From NCBI RefSeq assembly GCF_020151015.1, contig NZ_CP083746.1, forward strand, positions 4,494,501-4,558,500: a stretch of 64,000 bases of DNA. Direction: 5' to 3'. Shown piece after piece: positions 16,212 through 25,663 of this stretch. Below the pieces are notes generated by a model that was given only the letters and a program-made list of their open reading frames with translations, searched no databases and had not been told where the DNA came from. Origin of the DNA: Pseudomonas sp. p1(2021b) (GTDB lineage Bacteria > Pseudomonadota > Gammaproteobacteria > Pseudomonadales > Pseudomonadaceae). The position numbers were made by a program, and so were the translations under genes. The stretch's first letter is position 1, and every line of letters starts with the position of its first letter.

Positions 16212-17918
16212 TCAGGGTCGGGCGCCGTACCAACGCGGTGTATAGACCCATTCGCCGCCGCCAGGCCGCTCGAACCGGCAGGTGGTCGACGACCCCACCA
16301 ACACCATGGTGCGCATGTCGACCATTTCCGGCACCAGCTCGGCCAAGGTGACGACCCTGAGCGTCTGCCCTGGCCTACCGATATCTCGGCCAAGGACTAC
16401 AGGTGTTTGCCCGTCACGGTGCTGGCGCACGGTGTCCAGGGCACGCCCCAGCTGCCAGGGCCGCGAACGTGATATCGGATTGTAGAAGGCCAGCACCAGG
16501 TCAGCCTGGGCGGCAAGGTCCAGGCGCCGCTCGATGATCGACCAAGGCTTGAGGTTGTCCGACAACGACATGACGCAGAAGTCATGGCCCAGCGGCGCCC
16601 CCGCCTGGGCAGCGGTGGCCAGCGAAGCCGAGACCCCAGGCAGGATCTCCAGGTCCACCCGATGCCAGGCCGGGTCACTGGATTCGTGCAAGGCTTCGAG
16701 CACGGCGGCTGCCATGGCGAACACTCCCGGGTCCCCGGAGGACACCACCACCACTGAACGCCCCTGGGCCGCCAGCTCGAAGGCATGACGGGCGCGTTGC
16801 ATCTCTTCGCGGTTGTCGGTGCAATGCAGTACCTGGTCCTCACGGAACGGGCCGGCCATACGCACATAGGTCTCGTAGCCGAGTACGTCCTGGGCACGGG
16901 CCAGCTCGGCCTTGACCGCCGGGACCATCAGCTCGGCCGCGCCGGGGCCAAGCCCGATCACGGCCAGGCGCCCTCGACGCCTGCCCACCTGCAGGGCATC
17001 CACGGGCGCCGCAGCCACCGCGACGACGAGACCGTCCTGTACGATCAACCGGGCTCCGGGCACGGCTTCGGCGACCATCCCGGCAAGGTCCGAGGCCAGG
17101 GTGGCGAAGCGCAGTTCGACACCCAGTGCTTGCGCCGCATCGTGCAGGCCCTGGTCGGCCATGGCCTGTTCGCCGGCCAGCAGACATGCCAGCGACTGCT
17201 CGGCGATACCGGCCTTGCGCAGCCCCTCACGTACCCGTTCGACGACACCCGGGCCATTGTCTTCGACCGCCACGACCACGCAGCGGGCATGGATCAACAA
17301 CTCGTCACGGCTGGTCGGCCGCGCTTCACAGCCCACATGGATGGCGCGCTGGGCAGCCTGGTCCTGCGGCAGGTGCGCCTGGGCAAGCCAGGGCGCCTCG
17401 CCTTCCACGCGTACCGCCTCACCGGCCAACAGGTCGGAAACGAAGCGCTTGCCCTGCTCCAGGTCCGCCAGTGTGTAGCCGGGCGGCGGGTTGAGCAGGC
17501 AGGTGCCGAAACGCAGCTCGCCACTGGTGGTGATGGCTGGTGCAACGTCCAGCGCCAGGCCGATCTCCCGAGCCATGACATTGACCCCGCCCAGGCCACC
17601 CAGCAGCGGCACCACGGCGCTGCCATCCTCGGCCACCGCCAGAACCGGTGGCTCGGCGCCCTTTTCCGCGAGCAGGCCGGCCAGGCTGCGAATCACGATG
17701 CCGGCAGCGCACAAGGCAATGATCGGCGAGCCCTGCCGGTAGAGCTGGCGCAGGGTGTCACCGAAGTTGTCGTAGTGTGCATCCACGTCCTCGACCCGCC
17801 CTTGCAGGCCATGGATCGTCGCCTGTGGATAACACCGCTGGATCCGCTGCGCGGTAGCCAGGCTGCCGGGGCCGAGGATGACGATCGCCGGGGCCTTCTG
17901 CATGTTCAGCCCTGCCAT
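16212..17918 (-). CDS. cobJ: Precorrin-3B C17-methyltransferase with N-terminal CbiG-like region
   Basis: 568 aa. The C-terminal half (about 316-568; [28 protein letters not shown], the PG-S-A pocket, [11 protein letters not shown]) is a CobJ/CbiH tetrapyrrole methylase, which contracts the corrin ring in cobalamin synthesis. The N-terminal half (about 10-300) resembles Cbi[16 protein letters not shown] and [17 protein letters not shown] match the CbiG N-terminal domain, and about 210-300 the CobE/CbiG C-terminal domain. Last gene of cobG-cobH-cobI-cobJ. Start 17918 overlaps cobI by 13 bases; an alternative ATG at 17903 would begin two bases after the cobI stop. Confidence 0.92.
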   Translation of the reverse strand: MAGLNMQKAPAIVILGPGSLATAQRIQRCYPQATIHGLQGRVEDVDAHYDNFGDTLRQLYRQGSPIIALCAAGIVIRSLAGLLAEKGAEPPVLAVAEDGSAVVPLLGGLGGVNVMAREIGLALDVAPAITTSGELRFGTCLLNPPPGYTLADLEQGKRFVSDLLAGEAVRVEGEAPWLAQAHLPQDQAAQRAIHVGCEARPTSRDELLIHARCVVVAVEDNGPGVVERVREGLRKAGIAEQSLACLLAGEQAMADQGLHDAAQALGVELRFATLASDLAGMVAEAVPGARLIVQDGLVVAVAAAPVDALQVGRRRGRLAVIGLGPGAAELMVPAVKAELARAQDVLGYETYVRMAGPFREDQVLHCTDNREEMQRARHAFELAAQGRSVVVVSSGDPGVFAMAAAVLEALHESSDPAWHRVDLEILPGVSASLATAAQAGAPLGHDFCVMSLSDNLKPWSIIERRLDLAAQADLVLAFYNPISRSRPWQLGRALDTVRQHRDGQTPVVLGRDIGRPGQTLRVVTLAELVPEMVDMRTMVLVGSSTTCRFERPGGGEWVYTPRWYGARP

Positions 17919-18640
17919 TTTTCACCCGGTACGACGATCAGCGAGAAGTACGGCGAGGATTGCGGGTCCACCTCGTCCAGCGGGACGATCTTCTGGTTGG
18001 CCATGGTCGCGCGCTCTACGTACAGCGCGCGCCCCTCCAGGCCCAGCTCGCCCAGCACCTGGCGCACCTTGGGGAAGTTGCGCCCAAGCTTCATGATCAC
18101 GGCGGCATCGGCATCGGCCAGGCGCCGCTTGAGTTCCTCGTGGGGCAACACGCCGGAGAGGACCGACAAGCTCTGGTTGCGATACACCAGCGGCGCGCCC
18201 AGCACCGAGGCCCCTCCGAGCATCGAACACACGCCAGGGACGACCTCGGCCTCGTAGCGCTGGGCCAGGCGGTCGTGCAGGTACATGTAGGAGCCGTAGA
18301 AGAACGGGTCGCCCTCGCAGATCACCGCCACGTCACGCCCGGCGTCCAGGTGCGCGGCCACCTGCAGGGCGGCCTCGTCGTAGAAGTCGCTGATCACCTG
18401 TTCGTAGGACAGCGGCGCTGGCAGCACTTCGGTCGTCACCGGATACACCAGTGGCAGCAAGGTCTGCGCCGCCTGCAGGTGCGCCTCGATGATGCCGAAG
18501 GCATTGCCCCGCTTGCCCTTGGCCACGAAGTAGGCCACCACGGGGGCCTCGCGCAGCAGGCGCAGGGCCTTGACCGTGATCAGTTCCGGGTCGCCGGGGC
18601 CTACGCCCAGGCCGAACAGACGTCCACGCGGCTGCATCAT
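17906..18640 (-). CDS. cobI: Precorrin-2 C20-methyltransferase
   Basis: 244 aa SAM-dependent methylase of cobalamin synthesis, adding the C20 methyl group to precorrin-2. Family marks: [20 protein letters not shown] at the N-terminus, [19 protein letters not shown] in the middle, and [14 protein letters not shown]. Overlaps cobH by four bases (ATGA) upstream and cobJ downstream, so it sits inside a tightly coupled operon. Confidence 0.96.
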   Translation of the reverse strand: MMQPRGRLFGLGVGPGDPELITVKALRLLREAPVVAYFVAKGKRGNAFGIIEAHLQAAQTLLPLVYPVTTEVLPAPLSYEQVISDFYDEAALQVAAHLDAGRDVAVICEGDPFFYGSYMYLHDRLAQRYEAEVVPGVCSMLGGASVLGAPLVYRNQSLSVLSGVLPHEELKRRLADADAAVIMKLGRNFPKVRQVLGELGLEGRALYVERATMANQKIVPLDEVDPQSSPYFSLIVVPGEKWQG

Positions 18641-19263
18641 TCCACCTCCGTGGCCAGGGCATTGACCGCGGCGGCGGCCATCGCGCTACCGCCCAGGCGG
18701 CCCTGCATGATCACGAACGGCACGCCGCGGCTGTCGGCGGCCAGCATCGCCTTGGACTCCGCGGCGCCGACGAAGCCCACCGGGAAGCCCAGGATCAGCG
18801 CAGGCTTGGGCGCACCGGCGTCGAGCATTTCCAGCAGGTAGAACAACGCTGTCGGGGCGTTGCCGATCACCACCACGCTGCCCTCCAGGTACGGGCGCCA
18901 CAGTTCCAGGGCCACGGCCGAGCGGGTGTTGCCCTGCGCCTTGGCAAGGTCCGGTACGCTGGGGTCGCGCAAGGTGCAGATCACCGGGTTGTCGGCCGGC
19001 AGGCGCGCGCGGGTCACGCCTTCGGCGACCATGTGTGCATCACACAGGATCGGCGCCCCCTTGGCCAGGGCTTCGCGGCCGGCGCGCCCGGCACCTTCGG
19101 AAAACTGCAGGCCGTCGATGGCATCGACCATGCCGCAGGCATGGATCACCCGCACGGCGAGCTTCTCCAGGTCGGCGGGTATCCGCTCGAGCCGGGCTTC
19201 CTCGCGGATGATCCGGAAGGAATTGCGATAGATCTCCTGACCATCGCGGATGTAGTCAATCAT
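18637..19263 (-). CDS. cobH: Precorrin-8X methylmutase
   Basis: 208 aa. Moves the C11 methyl to C12 to give hydrogenobyrinate. Begins [20 protein letters not shown], contains the catalytic-His region [14 protein letters not shown] and the Gly-rich [15 protein letters not shown] motif. ATG at 19263 overlaps the cobG end by eight bases; the longer upstream frame is a shadow of cobG. Second gene of the leftward cob operon. Confidence 0.96.
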   Translation of the reverse strand: MIDYIRDGQEIYRNSFRIIREEARLERIPADLEKLAVRVIHACGMVDAIDGLQFSEGAGRAGREALAKGAPILCDAHMVAEGVTRARLPADNPVICTLRDPSVPDLAKAQGNTRSAVALELWRPYLEGSVVVIGNAPTALFYLLEMLDAGAPKPALILGFPVGFVGAAESKAMLAADSRGVPFVIMQGRLGGSAMAAAAVNALATEVE

Positions 19264-20581
19264 CAAGGTGCTCCGTCGGCAGGTCGAGCATGGCGCCTGC
19301 TTCTTCTGGGGTGATGTCGGTTGCGCGAAGCCTGCCGAAACCCGGCTGTTGCCTGTCGCGCAGATAAAGGTCGTATCGGCCCGGCGAGCGGGCCAGCAAG
19401 GTGGCCGGGGCGACATGGGCCGCAGCGCAGGAACGGGGGCAGCCGGACAGGTGCACGCTGCCGGGGCGCCCGGCCTGCAACAAGGGCGCGAGCACCTGGG
19501 CATCGGCCTTGGTGTCGGCCAAGGCCTTGGCGCACCCTGTGGAGCCGGTACAGGCGGTGAGCCGGGCAAGGGGGTGATCGGCGTGGCAAAGCAGGCCCAG
19601 GGCGTGCAATGCTGCCTGGGCCTGCTCGAGCCGCGTCGGGTTCAGGTTGGGTATCACCAGGCTTTGCCAAGGGCTCAGGCGCAGGCTGCCATCGCCCGAT
19701 GCCCGAGCCAAGGCAGCGATGCCGCGCAGCTGGGTCGATGTCAGGCGCCCCAACGGCGGAGCGATACCCAGGGCCATGCCCTGTCGCTGGGCCAAGGGAC
19801 CAAGCCACGGGGCCCGGGCCGGCGCACGGCGCCAGCCAAGTACCGCTGCATCACGGCGGATATCCAGACCCAGGCCGCCGATGAACGCGTCGACCGGGCA
19901 ACCGGCGAGCAACTGGCGCATGCGCGACTGCTGCGGCCCGGCCAGGTCGAGGAAGCGCACCAGCACTGCCTGCACCAGCGCCAGCCCCTGTTCGACCGGC
20001 ACGGCGCCCATCGCCTGGCCAGGGCACCCGGCCAGGCCGAACGCAAGCCAGGTGTGCTGGTCGAGCGTCATTGCCGACAGCCACAGGTCATGGGGGTGCT
20101 CGAGCATCGCCAGGCCTTCGCCGCCGTCGAGCTGGATGGCGAACTTGGCCGACAGTTCATGCAAGCGAGGGGTGGTTTCCAGCATCCGCAGAATTTCCCC
20201 GGCCAATGGGCGGGTATCGAGCAGCATGGCGGGGTCGAGGCCGGCGAGTGGGCTGAGCATCAGGTTACGCACATCATCGAACGCGGCATCACGCGGCCCG
20301 AGCCCGGCATCGAGCAAGTTCTGCACCAGGCCCTGGCGGTCGTTGCCAATGCCACGGATCTGCAGGTTGGCGCGGTTGGTCGCTTCGATCACGGCCGTGG
20401 CGAAGCCCTCGGCGACGTCGGCCACGGCTTCGGCCTGCTTGGCCTGCAGCAGGCCACCAGGCAGCTTGATGCGGCAGATCCCGCCGTCGCGCGCGTCGAC
20501 GATGCGCCACAACCCCGGGCAGGCCGAGGGGCGGGGCGACACGAGGGTGCTTGGTGGCTGCGTCAAGGGGGCATCCGGCAT
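19256..20581 (-). CDS. cobG: Precorrin-3B synthase
   Basis: 441 aa, the oxygen-dependent monooxygenase of the aerobic cobalamin route, related to sulfite/nitrite reductases. Two ferredoxin-like half domains lead to a siroheme/4Fe-4S-type cysteine set: C-x5-C in TACTGSTGCAKA and C-x3-C in SGCPRSCAAAH. Its presence marks an aerobic pathway. First gene of the leftward operon; 157 bases separate it from divergent cobL. No cobalamin riboswitch could be recognised in that gap. Confidence 0.95.
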   Translation of the reverse strand: MPDAPLTQPPSTLVSPRPSACPGLWRIVDARDGGICRIKLPGGLLQAKQAEAVADVAEGFATAVIEATNRANLQIRGIGNDRQGLVQNLLDAGLGPRDAAFDDVRNLMLSPLAGLDPAMLLDTRPLAGEILRMLETTPRLHELSAKFAIQLDGGEGLAMLEHPHDLWLSAMTLDQHTWLAFGLAGCPGQAMGAVPVEQGLALVQAVLVRFLDLAGPQQSRMRQLLAGCPVDAFIGGLGLDIRRDAAVLGWRRAPARAPWLGPLAQRQGMALGIAPPLGRLTSTQLRGIAALARASGDGSLRLSPWQSLVIPNLNPTRLEQAQAALHALGLLCHADHPLARLTACTGSTGCAKALADTKADAQVLAPLLQAGRPGSVHLSGCPRSCAAAHVAPATLLARSPGRYDLYLRDRQQPGFGRLRATDITPEEAGAMLDLPTEHLDD

Positions 20582-20697
20582 CTTGAAATGCGCTTGAGTG
20601 TAGAAGGCGCGGTATTATGCCTGCTTTGTCCGGCGGCATGAAAAACCGGCGGTCGAACACGACACAGAATTTCAGGGCGGTAAACGCGGACTCTATA

Positions 20698-20720
20698 ACA
20701 GCGGGCTTGCCCCGCGATGA
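20698..20720. repeat. Partial REP in the cobG/cobL divergent region
   Basis: ACAGCGGGCTTGCCCCGCGA matches the GCGGGCTTGCCCCGCGAT REP core but has lost the GTAGGA arm and has no inverted partner. It ends about 18 bases before the cobL start. Confidence 0.65.
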
Positions 20721-20738
20721 GCTGCAGCGCGCCCCAAC

Positions 20739-21968
20739 ATGGCGGATCAACAACAGATGGCACCCTGGCTGACAATAGTGGGCATCGGCGAAGACGGCTT
20801 CAGCGGCTTGGGCAAGCAGGCCCGGCGCGCCGTGCTGGGTGCCCCACGGATCTTTGGCAGCCCGCGCCAGCTGGCGCTCCTGCCTCGCTGCGTGGCCGGC
20901 GAACGCCTGAACTGGCCGAGCCCGTTCTCCCTGGCCCCGGTCCTGGCCCTGCGTGGCGAGCCGGTGTGCGTGCTGGCCAGCGGCGACCCGATGTTCTACG
21001 GCGTCGGTGCCAGCCTCGCCCGCCACCTACCCGCCGAAGAACTGTTGGTGCTGCCGATGCCATCGTCCTGCGCCCTGGCCGCCGCCCACCTGGGCTGGGC
21101 GTTGCAGGACGTGCAGGTGGTGTCGCTCGTCGCCCGCCCCCTGGCCGCGCTCAATGCCCACCTCTACAGCGGGCTGCGCCTGCTGGTGCTGAGCAACGAC
21201 GGCGACAGCCCGGCAGCCATTGCCCGGCTGCTTTGCGAGCGTGGCTTCGGCCCCAGCCGGCTGCAGGTCCTCGAACACCTGGGCGGCCCCCAGGCACGCC
21301 AGTTGTCCGGCAGCGCAGAAGACTGGCCCCACGGCCGGGCCGCAGACCTGAACCTGGTGGCCATCGAATGCCAGGCCTCGGCCGCCACCCTGCAGCTATC
21401 GCCCGTTGTCGGCCTGCCCGATAACGCCTTTCGCCATGACGGCCAGTTGACCAAGCGCGACGTGCGCGCCATCACCCTCGCCCGCCTGGCCCCTCGCCCT
21501 GGTGAGCTGCTGTGGGACGTGGGCGCCGGCTGCGGCTCGATCGGCATCGAGTGGATGCGCGCCCACCCCAGTTGCCGCGCCCTGGCCATCGAGGCCGACC
21601 AAGGGCGCCAGGCGCATATCGAGCATAACCGCGACGCCCTCGGCGTACCCGGTTTGCAACTGGTCCGCGGCAAGGCCCCCGAAGCGCTCGCCGGGCTGGA
21701 GCGCCCCGATGCGGTCTTCATCGGTGGCGGCGTCACTGGCGATGGCGTACTGGCGACGTGCTGGGAGCGGCTGCGCCCCGGCGGCCGTCTGGTGGCCAAT
21801 GCCGTGACCCTGCAGAGCGAACTGGCCCTGGCCACGTTCCGCGACACCCATGGCGGCGAGCTGACCCGTATCCATGTGGCCCATGCCCAGCCCCTGGGCA
21901 GCTTCGACACCTGGCGCCAGGCCCTGCCGATCACCCTGCTCGACGTGGTGAAGCCTCTCGATGCGTGA
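20739..21968 (+). CDS. cobL: Precorrin-6Y C5,15-methyltransferase (decarboxylating), CbiE-CbiT type
   Basis: 409 aa bifunctional enzyme. The N-terminal CbiE-like half ([34 protein letters not shown]) methylates the corrin ring and the C-terminal CbiT-like half ([18 protein letters not shown] motif, [12 protein letters not shown]) performs the second methylation and decarboxylation. Start 20739 (MADQQQM) or 20757 (MAPWLTIVG) are both possible; neither has a strong Shine-Dalgarno. Overlaps cbiD by eight bases. First gene of the rightward cobL-cbiD-cobK operon. Confidence 0.95.
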   Translation: MADQQQMAPWLTIVGIGEDGFSGLGKQARRAVLGAPRIFGSPRQLALLPRCVAGERLNWPSPFSLAPVLALRGEPVCVLASGDPMFYGVGASLARHLPAEELLVLPMPSSCALAAAHLGWALQDVQVVSLVARPLAALNAHLYSGLRLLVLSNDGDSPAAIARLLCERGFGPSRLQVLEHLGGPQARQLSGSAEDWPHGRAADLNLVAIECQASAATLQLSPVVGLPDNAFRHDGQLTKRDVRAITLARLAPRPGELLWDVGAGCGSIGIEWMRAHPSCRALAIEADQGRQAHIEHNRDALGVPGLQLVRGKAPEALAGLERPDAVFIGGGVTGDGVLATCWERLRPGGRLVANAVTLQSELALATFRDTHGGELTRIHVAHAQPLGSFDTWRQALPITLLDVVKPLDA

Positions 21969-23055
21969 AGAAACCCGCGAGAAAGCCGCCCCCCTGCGCA
22001 GCGGCCTGACCACCGGCAGCTGCGCCACGGCCACCAGCCTGGCGGCGGCAAGCCTGCTGCTCACCGGCGAACCTGCCGATGCCGTGGAGATCACCTTGCC
22101 CAAGGGCAAGCAGGTGCAGATGCGCCTGGAATTCTGCCGCCTCATCGCCGAAGGCGCCGAGGCCGGCACGTTGAAGGATGCCGGCGATGACCCCGACGTG
22201 ACCCACGGCGCCCTGCTCTACAGCCAGGTACGCCTGCTCGATACGCCGGGCGTACGCTTCGTCGCCGGCGTGGGCGTGGGCACGGTCACCCGCCCCGGGC
22301 TGGTGCTGGCGGTGGGCGAGCCGGCCATCAACCCGGTGCCACGGCGCATGATCAGCGAGCACCTGCAGCGCCTGGCGGATGAATGCGGCCATGAAGGTGG
22401 GTTCGAGGTGACCGTCAATGTGCGCGACGGCCAACAACTCGCTCTCAAGACCATGAACCCCCGCCTGGGCATCCTCGGCGGGCTGTCGATCCTTGGCACC
22501 AGTGGCATCGTCCGGCCATTTTCCTGCTCGGCCTACATCGCCTCGATCCAGCAAGGCATCGACGTCGCCCACACCAACGGCTACACCCACATCGCCGCCT
22601 GCACCGGCAACGCCAGCGAAGACACCATGCGCCAGCTCTACGGCCTGCCGGAAATCGCCCTGATCGAGATGGGCGACTTCGTCGGCGCCGTGCTCAAGCA
22701 TCTGCGCAAGGTACCGGTGCCGCGCCTGACCCTGTGTGGCGGCTTCGGCAAGATCAGCAAGCTCGCCGCCGGGCACATGGACCTGCACAGCCGCAGTTCG
22801 AGCATCGACCTGCCGCAACTGGCGCGCTGGGCTGCCGATATCGGCGCGGACTCAACGCTACAGGCGGCCATCATCGACGCCAACACCAGCCAGCAGGCCC
22901 TGGCCCTGGCCCACACGGCGGGCATCGCCCTGGGCGATGCAGTGTGCGCCCATGCCCTGGCCTTCGCCCGCAGCGTGGTGCCGGCCCAGGTGCAGGTCGA
23001 GGTGTTCGCCATCGATCGCCAAGGTGGCATCGTCGGCAGGGCGGGCGTGCAATGA
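21961..23055 (+). CDS. cbiD: Cobalt-precorrin-5B C1-methyltransferase
   Basis: 364 aa. CbiD methylates C1 in the anaerobic cobalamin route; in pseudomonads it occurs beside aerobic enzymes and presumably stands in for CobF. N-terminal [19 protein letters not shown] is the family signature, with [17 protein letters not shown] and the [16 protein letters not shown] segment later. Start overlaps cobL; its stop overlaps cobK (ATGA). Confidence 0.95.
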   Translation: MREETREKAAPLRSGLTTGSCATATSLAAASLLLTGEPADAVEITLPKGKQVQMRLEFCRLIAEGAEAGTLKDAGDDPDVTHGALLYSQVRLLDTPGVRFVAGVGVGTVTRPGLVLAVGEPAINPVPRRMISEHLQRLADECGHEGGFEVTVNVRDGQQLALKTMNPRLGILGGLSILGTSGIVRPFSCSAYIASIQQGIDVAHTNGYTHIAACTGNASEDTMRQLYGLPEIALIEMGDFVGAVLKHLRKVPVPRLTLCGGFGKISKLAAGHMDLHSRSSSIDLPQLARWAADIGADSTLQAAIIDANTSQQALALAHTAGIALGDAVCAHALAFARSVVPAQVQVEVFAIDRQGGIVGRAGVQ

Positions 23056-23843
23056 GCATGCGTATCCTGCTGCTTGGCGGTGTCACCGAAGCCCTGGCCA
23101 TCGCCCGCCAGTTGGGGCCTGAACATGTCTACAGCCTCGCCGGCATCGGCCGCGTACCCCAGGACCTCGCCTGCCAGGTGCGCGTGGGCGGCTATGGCGG
23201 CGCCGATGGCCTGGCCACCTACCTGCGCGAAGAACGCATCGGCCTGCTGATCGACGCCACTCACCCGTATGCGGCGCAAATCAGCGCCAACGCAGCCCAG
23301 GCCGCCGCCACCGTCGGTATCCCCTGCTGGGCCCTGCGCCGCCCGGCCTGGCAGCCCCAGGCGGGCGATGACTGGCGCGAGGTGGACGGCTGGGCCGAAC
23401 TGATCGACGCCCTCGCCCCCTTCGAGCGGCCCTTGTTCACCCTCGGTCGCGAACCCTTGCAGCACCTGCATGAAATCCCTGCCCACCAATTCTGGACGCT
23501 GCGCGCCCTCGAGGCCTGCCCCGGCAACGAGCGCTGTGAGGTGATCGGCGCACGCGGGCCGTTCCACCTCGCGGACGAGCGCGCCTTGTTCGCCCGGCGG
23601 CGAATCGATGTACTGGTGAGCAAGAACAGCGGCAGCACCGCCACCGAGCCCAAGCTCGAGGTGGCCCGGGAGCTGGGGGTGCCGGTACTGGTGCTCAAGC
23701 GGCCGATATTGCCCAAAGTCGACCGGGAGTATGAAGAGGTACGCTTGCTTCTGAACGCCATTGCCGACCTCGGCCTCGACGCAAGCCAGGACTTCATGGC
23801 CAACCGCGACCAACCTGCCGACCAGGAGCGCGAAGGGTTCTGA
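23052..23843 (+). CDS. cobK: Precorrin-6A reductase
   Basis: 263 aa NADPH-dependent reductase of the corrin ring. ATG at 23052 overlaps the cbiD stop. Rossmann-like start [37 protein letters not shown] and [20 protein letters not shown] are CobK/CbiJ motifs. The last ~17 residues ([18 protein letters not shown]) look unconserved, and the stop abuts a truncated VapC-like ORF. Confidence 0.95.
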   Translation: MSMRILLLGGVTEALAIARQLGPEHVYSLAGIGRVPQDLACQVRVGGYGGADGLATYLREERIGLLIDATHPYAAQISANAAQAAATVGIPCWALRRPAWQPQAGDDWREVDGWAELIDALAPFERPLFTLGREPLQHLHEIPAHQFWTLRALEACPGNERCEVIGARGPFHLADERALFARRRIDVLVSKNSGSTATEPKLEVARELGVPVLVLKRPILPKVDREYEEVRLLLNAIADLGLDASQDFMANRDQPADQEREGF

Positions 23844-24055
23844 TGGAAGTTCTGGAGTATGACAACTATGCTGCGGCTCACACAGGTCAACTACGAGCGG
23901 AACTTGCATGTGAAGGTCGCCCCATCGGGCCCTACGACCAGATGATCGCGGGCCACGCCAGAGCGCGCGGCCTGGTACTGGTCACCCACAACCAGCGAAA
24001 ATTCCTTCGTGTACCGGGGTTACGTGTAGAAGACTGGCTGTCTTCGGCCCGTTGA
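23843..24055 (+). pseudogene. 5'-truncated PIN-domain toxin (VapC-like) remnant
   Basis: 70 codons from an ATG that overlaps the cobK stop. The sequence matches only the C-terminal half of VapC-type PIN ribonucleases: AAAHTGQLRAEL, GRPIGPYDQMIAGHARARG, VLVTHNQRKFLRVPGL and VEDW. The N-terminal half with the first acidic residues and any vapB antitoxin are absent, so catalytic activity is not expected. It may be a leftover of a toxin-antitoxin module lost by deletion at the end of the cob operon. It could be translated by coupling to cobK. Confidence 0.75.
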
Positions 24056-24144
24056 CCTGTCAGGTATTTCGGCGGGCATCGCTCAAAGCGCCAGCTTTTA
24101 CAGGGACCACCTTGAGAAAGCCCCTACACCCAACCCTCACCCAT

Positions 24145-24176
24145 GGTGCGACACTTCATCGCACCCGGGCATTTTT
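24145..24176 (+). terminator. Possible terminator before the copper cassette
   Basis: GGTGCGA (24145-24151) pairs with TCGCACC (24159-24165) across a 7-nt loop, and ATTTTT follows after five bases. The T run is not directly next to the stem, so this is only a candidate for ending the cob transcript. Confidence 0.4.
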
Positions 24177-24227
24177 ACCTATACTCGCCCTTACAATAGC
24201 CATCTGATTCCTGACCGGATCTCTCCC

Positions 24228-24617
24228 ATGACCCCACGTCGGCACATTGCGTGGATAGCCTGCCTGGCAGTGCTGTTCAACCTGCTGGCCATGCCGCTGT
24301 CGTCGGCCGCGCCCAAAGGGCCGGTCGAGCAGCTGCTTTGGGGTGCCTTCTGTTCGAGCATGGCGAACAAGAGCAAGGTCGATGTCCAGGCCCTGGCCAA
24401 GATCGACCTGGGGCCGCAGAGTGACGACAGCGCCAGCATGATGAATTGCTGGTGCTGCTCCGGCGCCGCGCCCCTGCTCGCATTGCCCGGCTACCCTGCA
24501 CAGCTGCATAACCCGCCACTGGTGCAGGCCGGCTTCGTAGCGCCTCTTGCCGACTACCGACCCACGCCGCGCCAGCTATGGCCGGCGCTCAATCCCCGCG
24601 CGTCCCCCCTGGCCTGA
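24228..24617 (+). CDS. DUF2946 family protein
   Basis: 129 aa with an N-terminal signal/anchor segment (IAWIACLAVLFNLLAMPLSSA). Ends in Pro/Leu-rich sequence. The cysteine cluster NCWCCSG near residues 73-79 is typical of DUF2946 proteins, which are commonly found beside copper receptors and are probably periplasmic or membrane-bound metal-linked proteins. First gene of a copper-handling cassette running to 29137. Function is inferred from context only. Confidence 0.8.
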   Translation: MTPRRHIAWIACLAVLFNLLAMPLSSAAPKGPVEQLLWGAFCSSMANKSKVDVQALAKIDLGPQSDDSASMMNCWCCSGAAPLLALPGYPAQLHNPPLVQAGFVAPLADYRPTPRQLWPALNPRASPLA

Positions 24618-24663
24618 GTTCACCCCGCTGTCTGCCTGAACCTGTACAGATCGGAGACTCACC

Positions 24664-25146
24664 ATGCTCAAGCACGCCCTCGTCCTGGCCGCCCTGATGC
24701 TGCCCGGCGCTTTCGCCAACGCCCATGAATACACCGTGGGTGACCTGCATATCGCCCACCCCTGGTCCCTGGCGCTGCCACCCAATGCGCCCAACGTCGC
24801 GGCCTATTTTGTCGTGCACAACAACGGCCAGGAGGACGACCGCCTGCTCTCGGTGGACAGCCCCATCACCGACGACGCCCAGTTGCACGAGCACGCCAGG
24901 ACTGCCGATGGCCTGATGAAAATGCAGCAGGTGCCCAGCGTGCTGGTACCGGCGGGCAAGGACTTGACCTTCGCCCCCAGCGCCTACCACGTGATGCTGA
25001 TGCAGCCCAAGGACCGCAGCCTGCTCAGCGACGGCAAGCGCTTCCCGCTGACCCTGCACTTCGAGAAAGCCGGCGACGTCACCGTCGAGGTGGCCGTGCA
25101 GCAGCAACCGCCCGCCGAGCAGCAAGGGCACGCGCATAATCATTGA
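24664..25146 (+). CDS. Periplasmic copper chaperone PCu(A)C
   Basis: 160 aa, cleavable signal peptide ending near GAFANA. PCuAC proteins bind Cu(I) and help load the CuA/CuB centres of cytochrome oxidase or move copper in the periplasm. Ligand pattern present: H75/H77, M87, then 21 residues to H109-x-M111, close to the H(M)x10Mx21HxM motif (the first His is one residue out of register). A His-rich tail (QQGHAHNH) adds another possible metal site. Lies 46 bases after the first DUF2946 gene. Confidence 0.92.
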   Translation: MLKHALVLAALMLPGAFANAHEYTVGDLHIAHPWSLALPPNAPNVAAYFVVHNNGQEDDRLLSVDSPITDDAQLHEHARTADGLMKMQQVPSVLVPAGKDLTFAPSAYHVMLMQPKDRSLLSDGKRFPLTLHFEKAGDVTVEVAVQQQPPAEQQGHAHNH

Positions 25147-25165
25147 TCGTTGACGAGCACTCGCC

Positions 25166-25597
25166 ATGAGCCTGCCGCGCAACCGGTTCGCCCGCACCTC
25201 CCGCCCTGACCGCAGGCGCTTGGGGGGTGGCTGGCTGAGCCTGTTCGCCATGTGGATGATTTTCATCGGCCCACTGATTTCCCAGTCGATGCCGATGGAT
25301 CACCACGCCGGCATGAGCATGCCGATGGACATGCCGATGGCCGCTGCCCATCAGCATGGCGGCGACACACATCACGGCAAAGGCAACGACGGCCAGCTGC
25401 ATGTGATGTGGGAAAAATGCGGCTATTGCAGCCTGCTGTTCAACTACCCCGCCCTACCGCAAACCCTTGGCCCGCTGAGCGTCGCCAGCGCAGCGCCCTC
25501 CAACCCCATCTTTGCCCCCACGCGCCAGGGCCATGCCCGCCAGGCCGTGTTCCCCGGTGCGCGCAGCCGCGCGCCGCCCCTTTCGACCAGCGTCTGA
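25166..25597 (+). CDS. DUF2946 family protein with Met/His-rich segment
   Basis: 143 aa. An internal hydrophobic anchor (WLSLFAMWMIFIGPLIS) is followed by a strongly copper-ligand-like stretch, QSMPMDHHAGMSMPMDMPM, then HQHGGDTHHG, and the DUF2946 cysteine pair C-G-Y-C. The Met/His-rich region suggests periplasmic Cu(I)/Cu(II) binding. It starts 19 bases after the PCuAC gene and precedes the TonB receptor, so it is probably co-transcribed. Confidence 0.82.
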   Translation: MSLPRNRFARTSRPDRRRLGGGWLSLFAMWMIFIGPLISQSMPMDHHAGMSMPMDMPMAAAHQHGGDTHHGKGNDGQLHVMWEKCGYCSLLFNYPALPQTLGPLSVASAAPSNPIFAPTRQGHARQAVFPGARSRAPPLSTSV

Positions 25598-25663
25598 AAC
25601 CACCGTTATCGCACGGAGCCAGGAGGCTTCGCGCTGACTCATGACTGATCGACTGGAATCACT

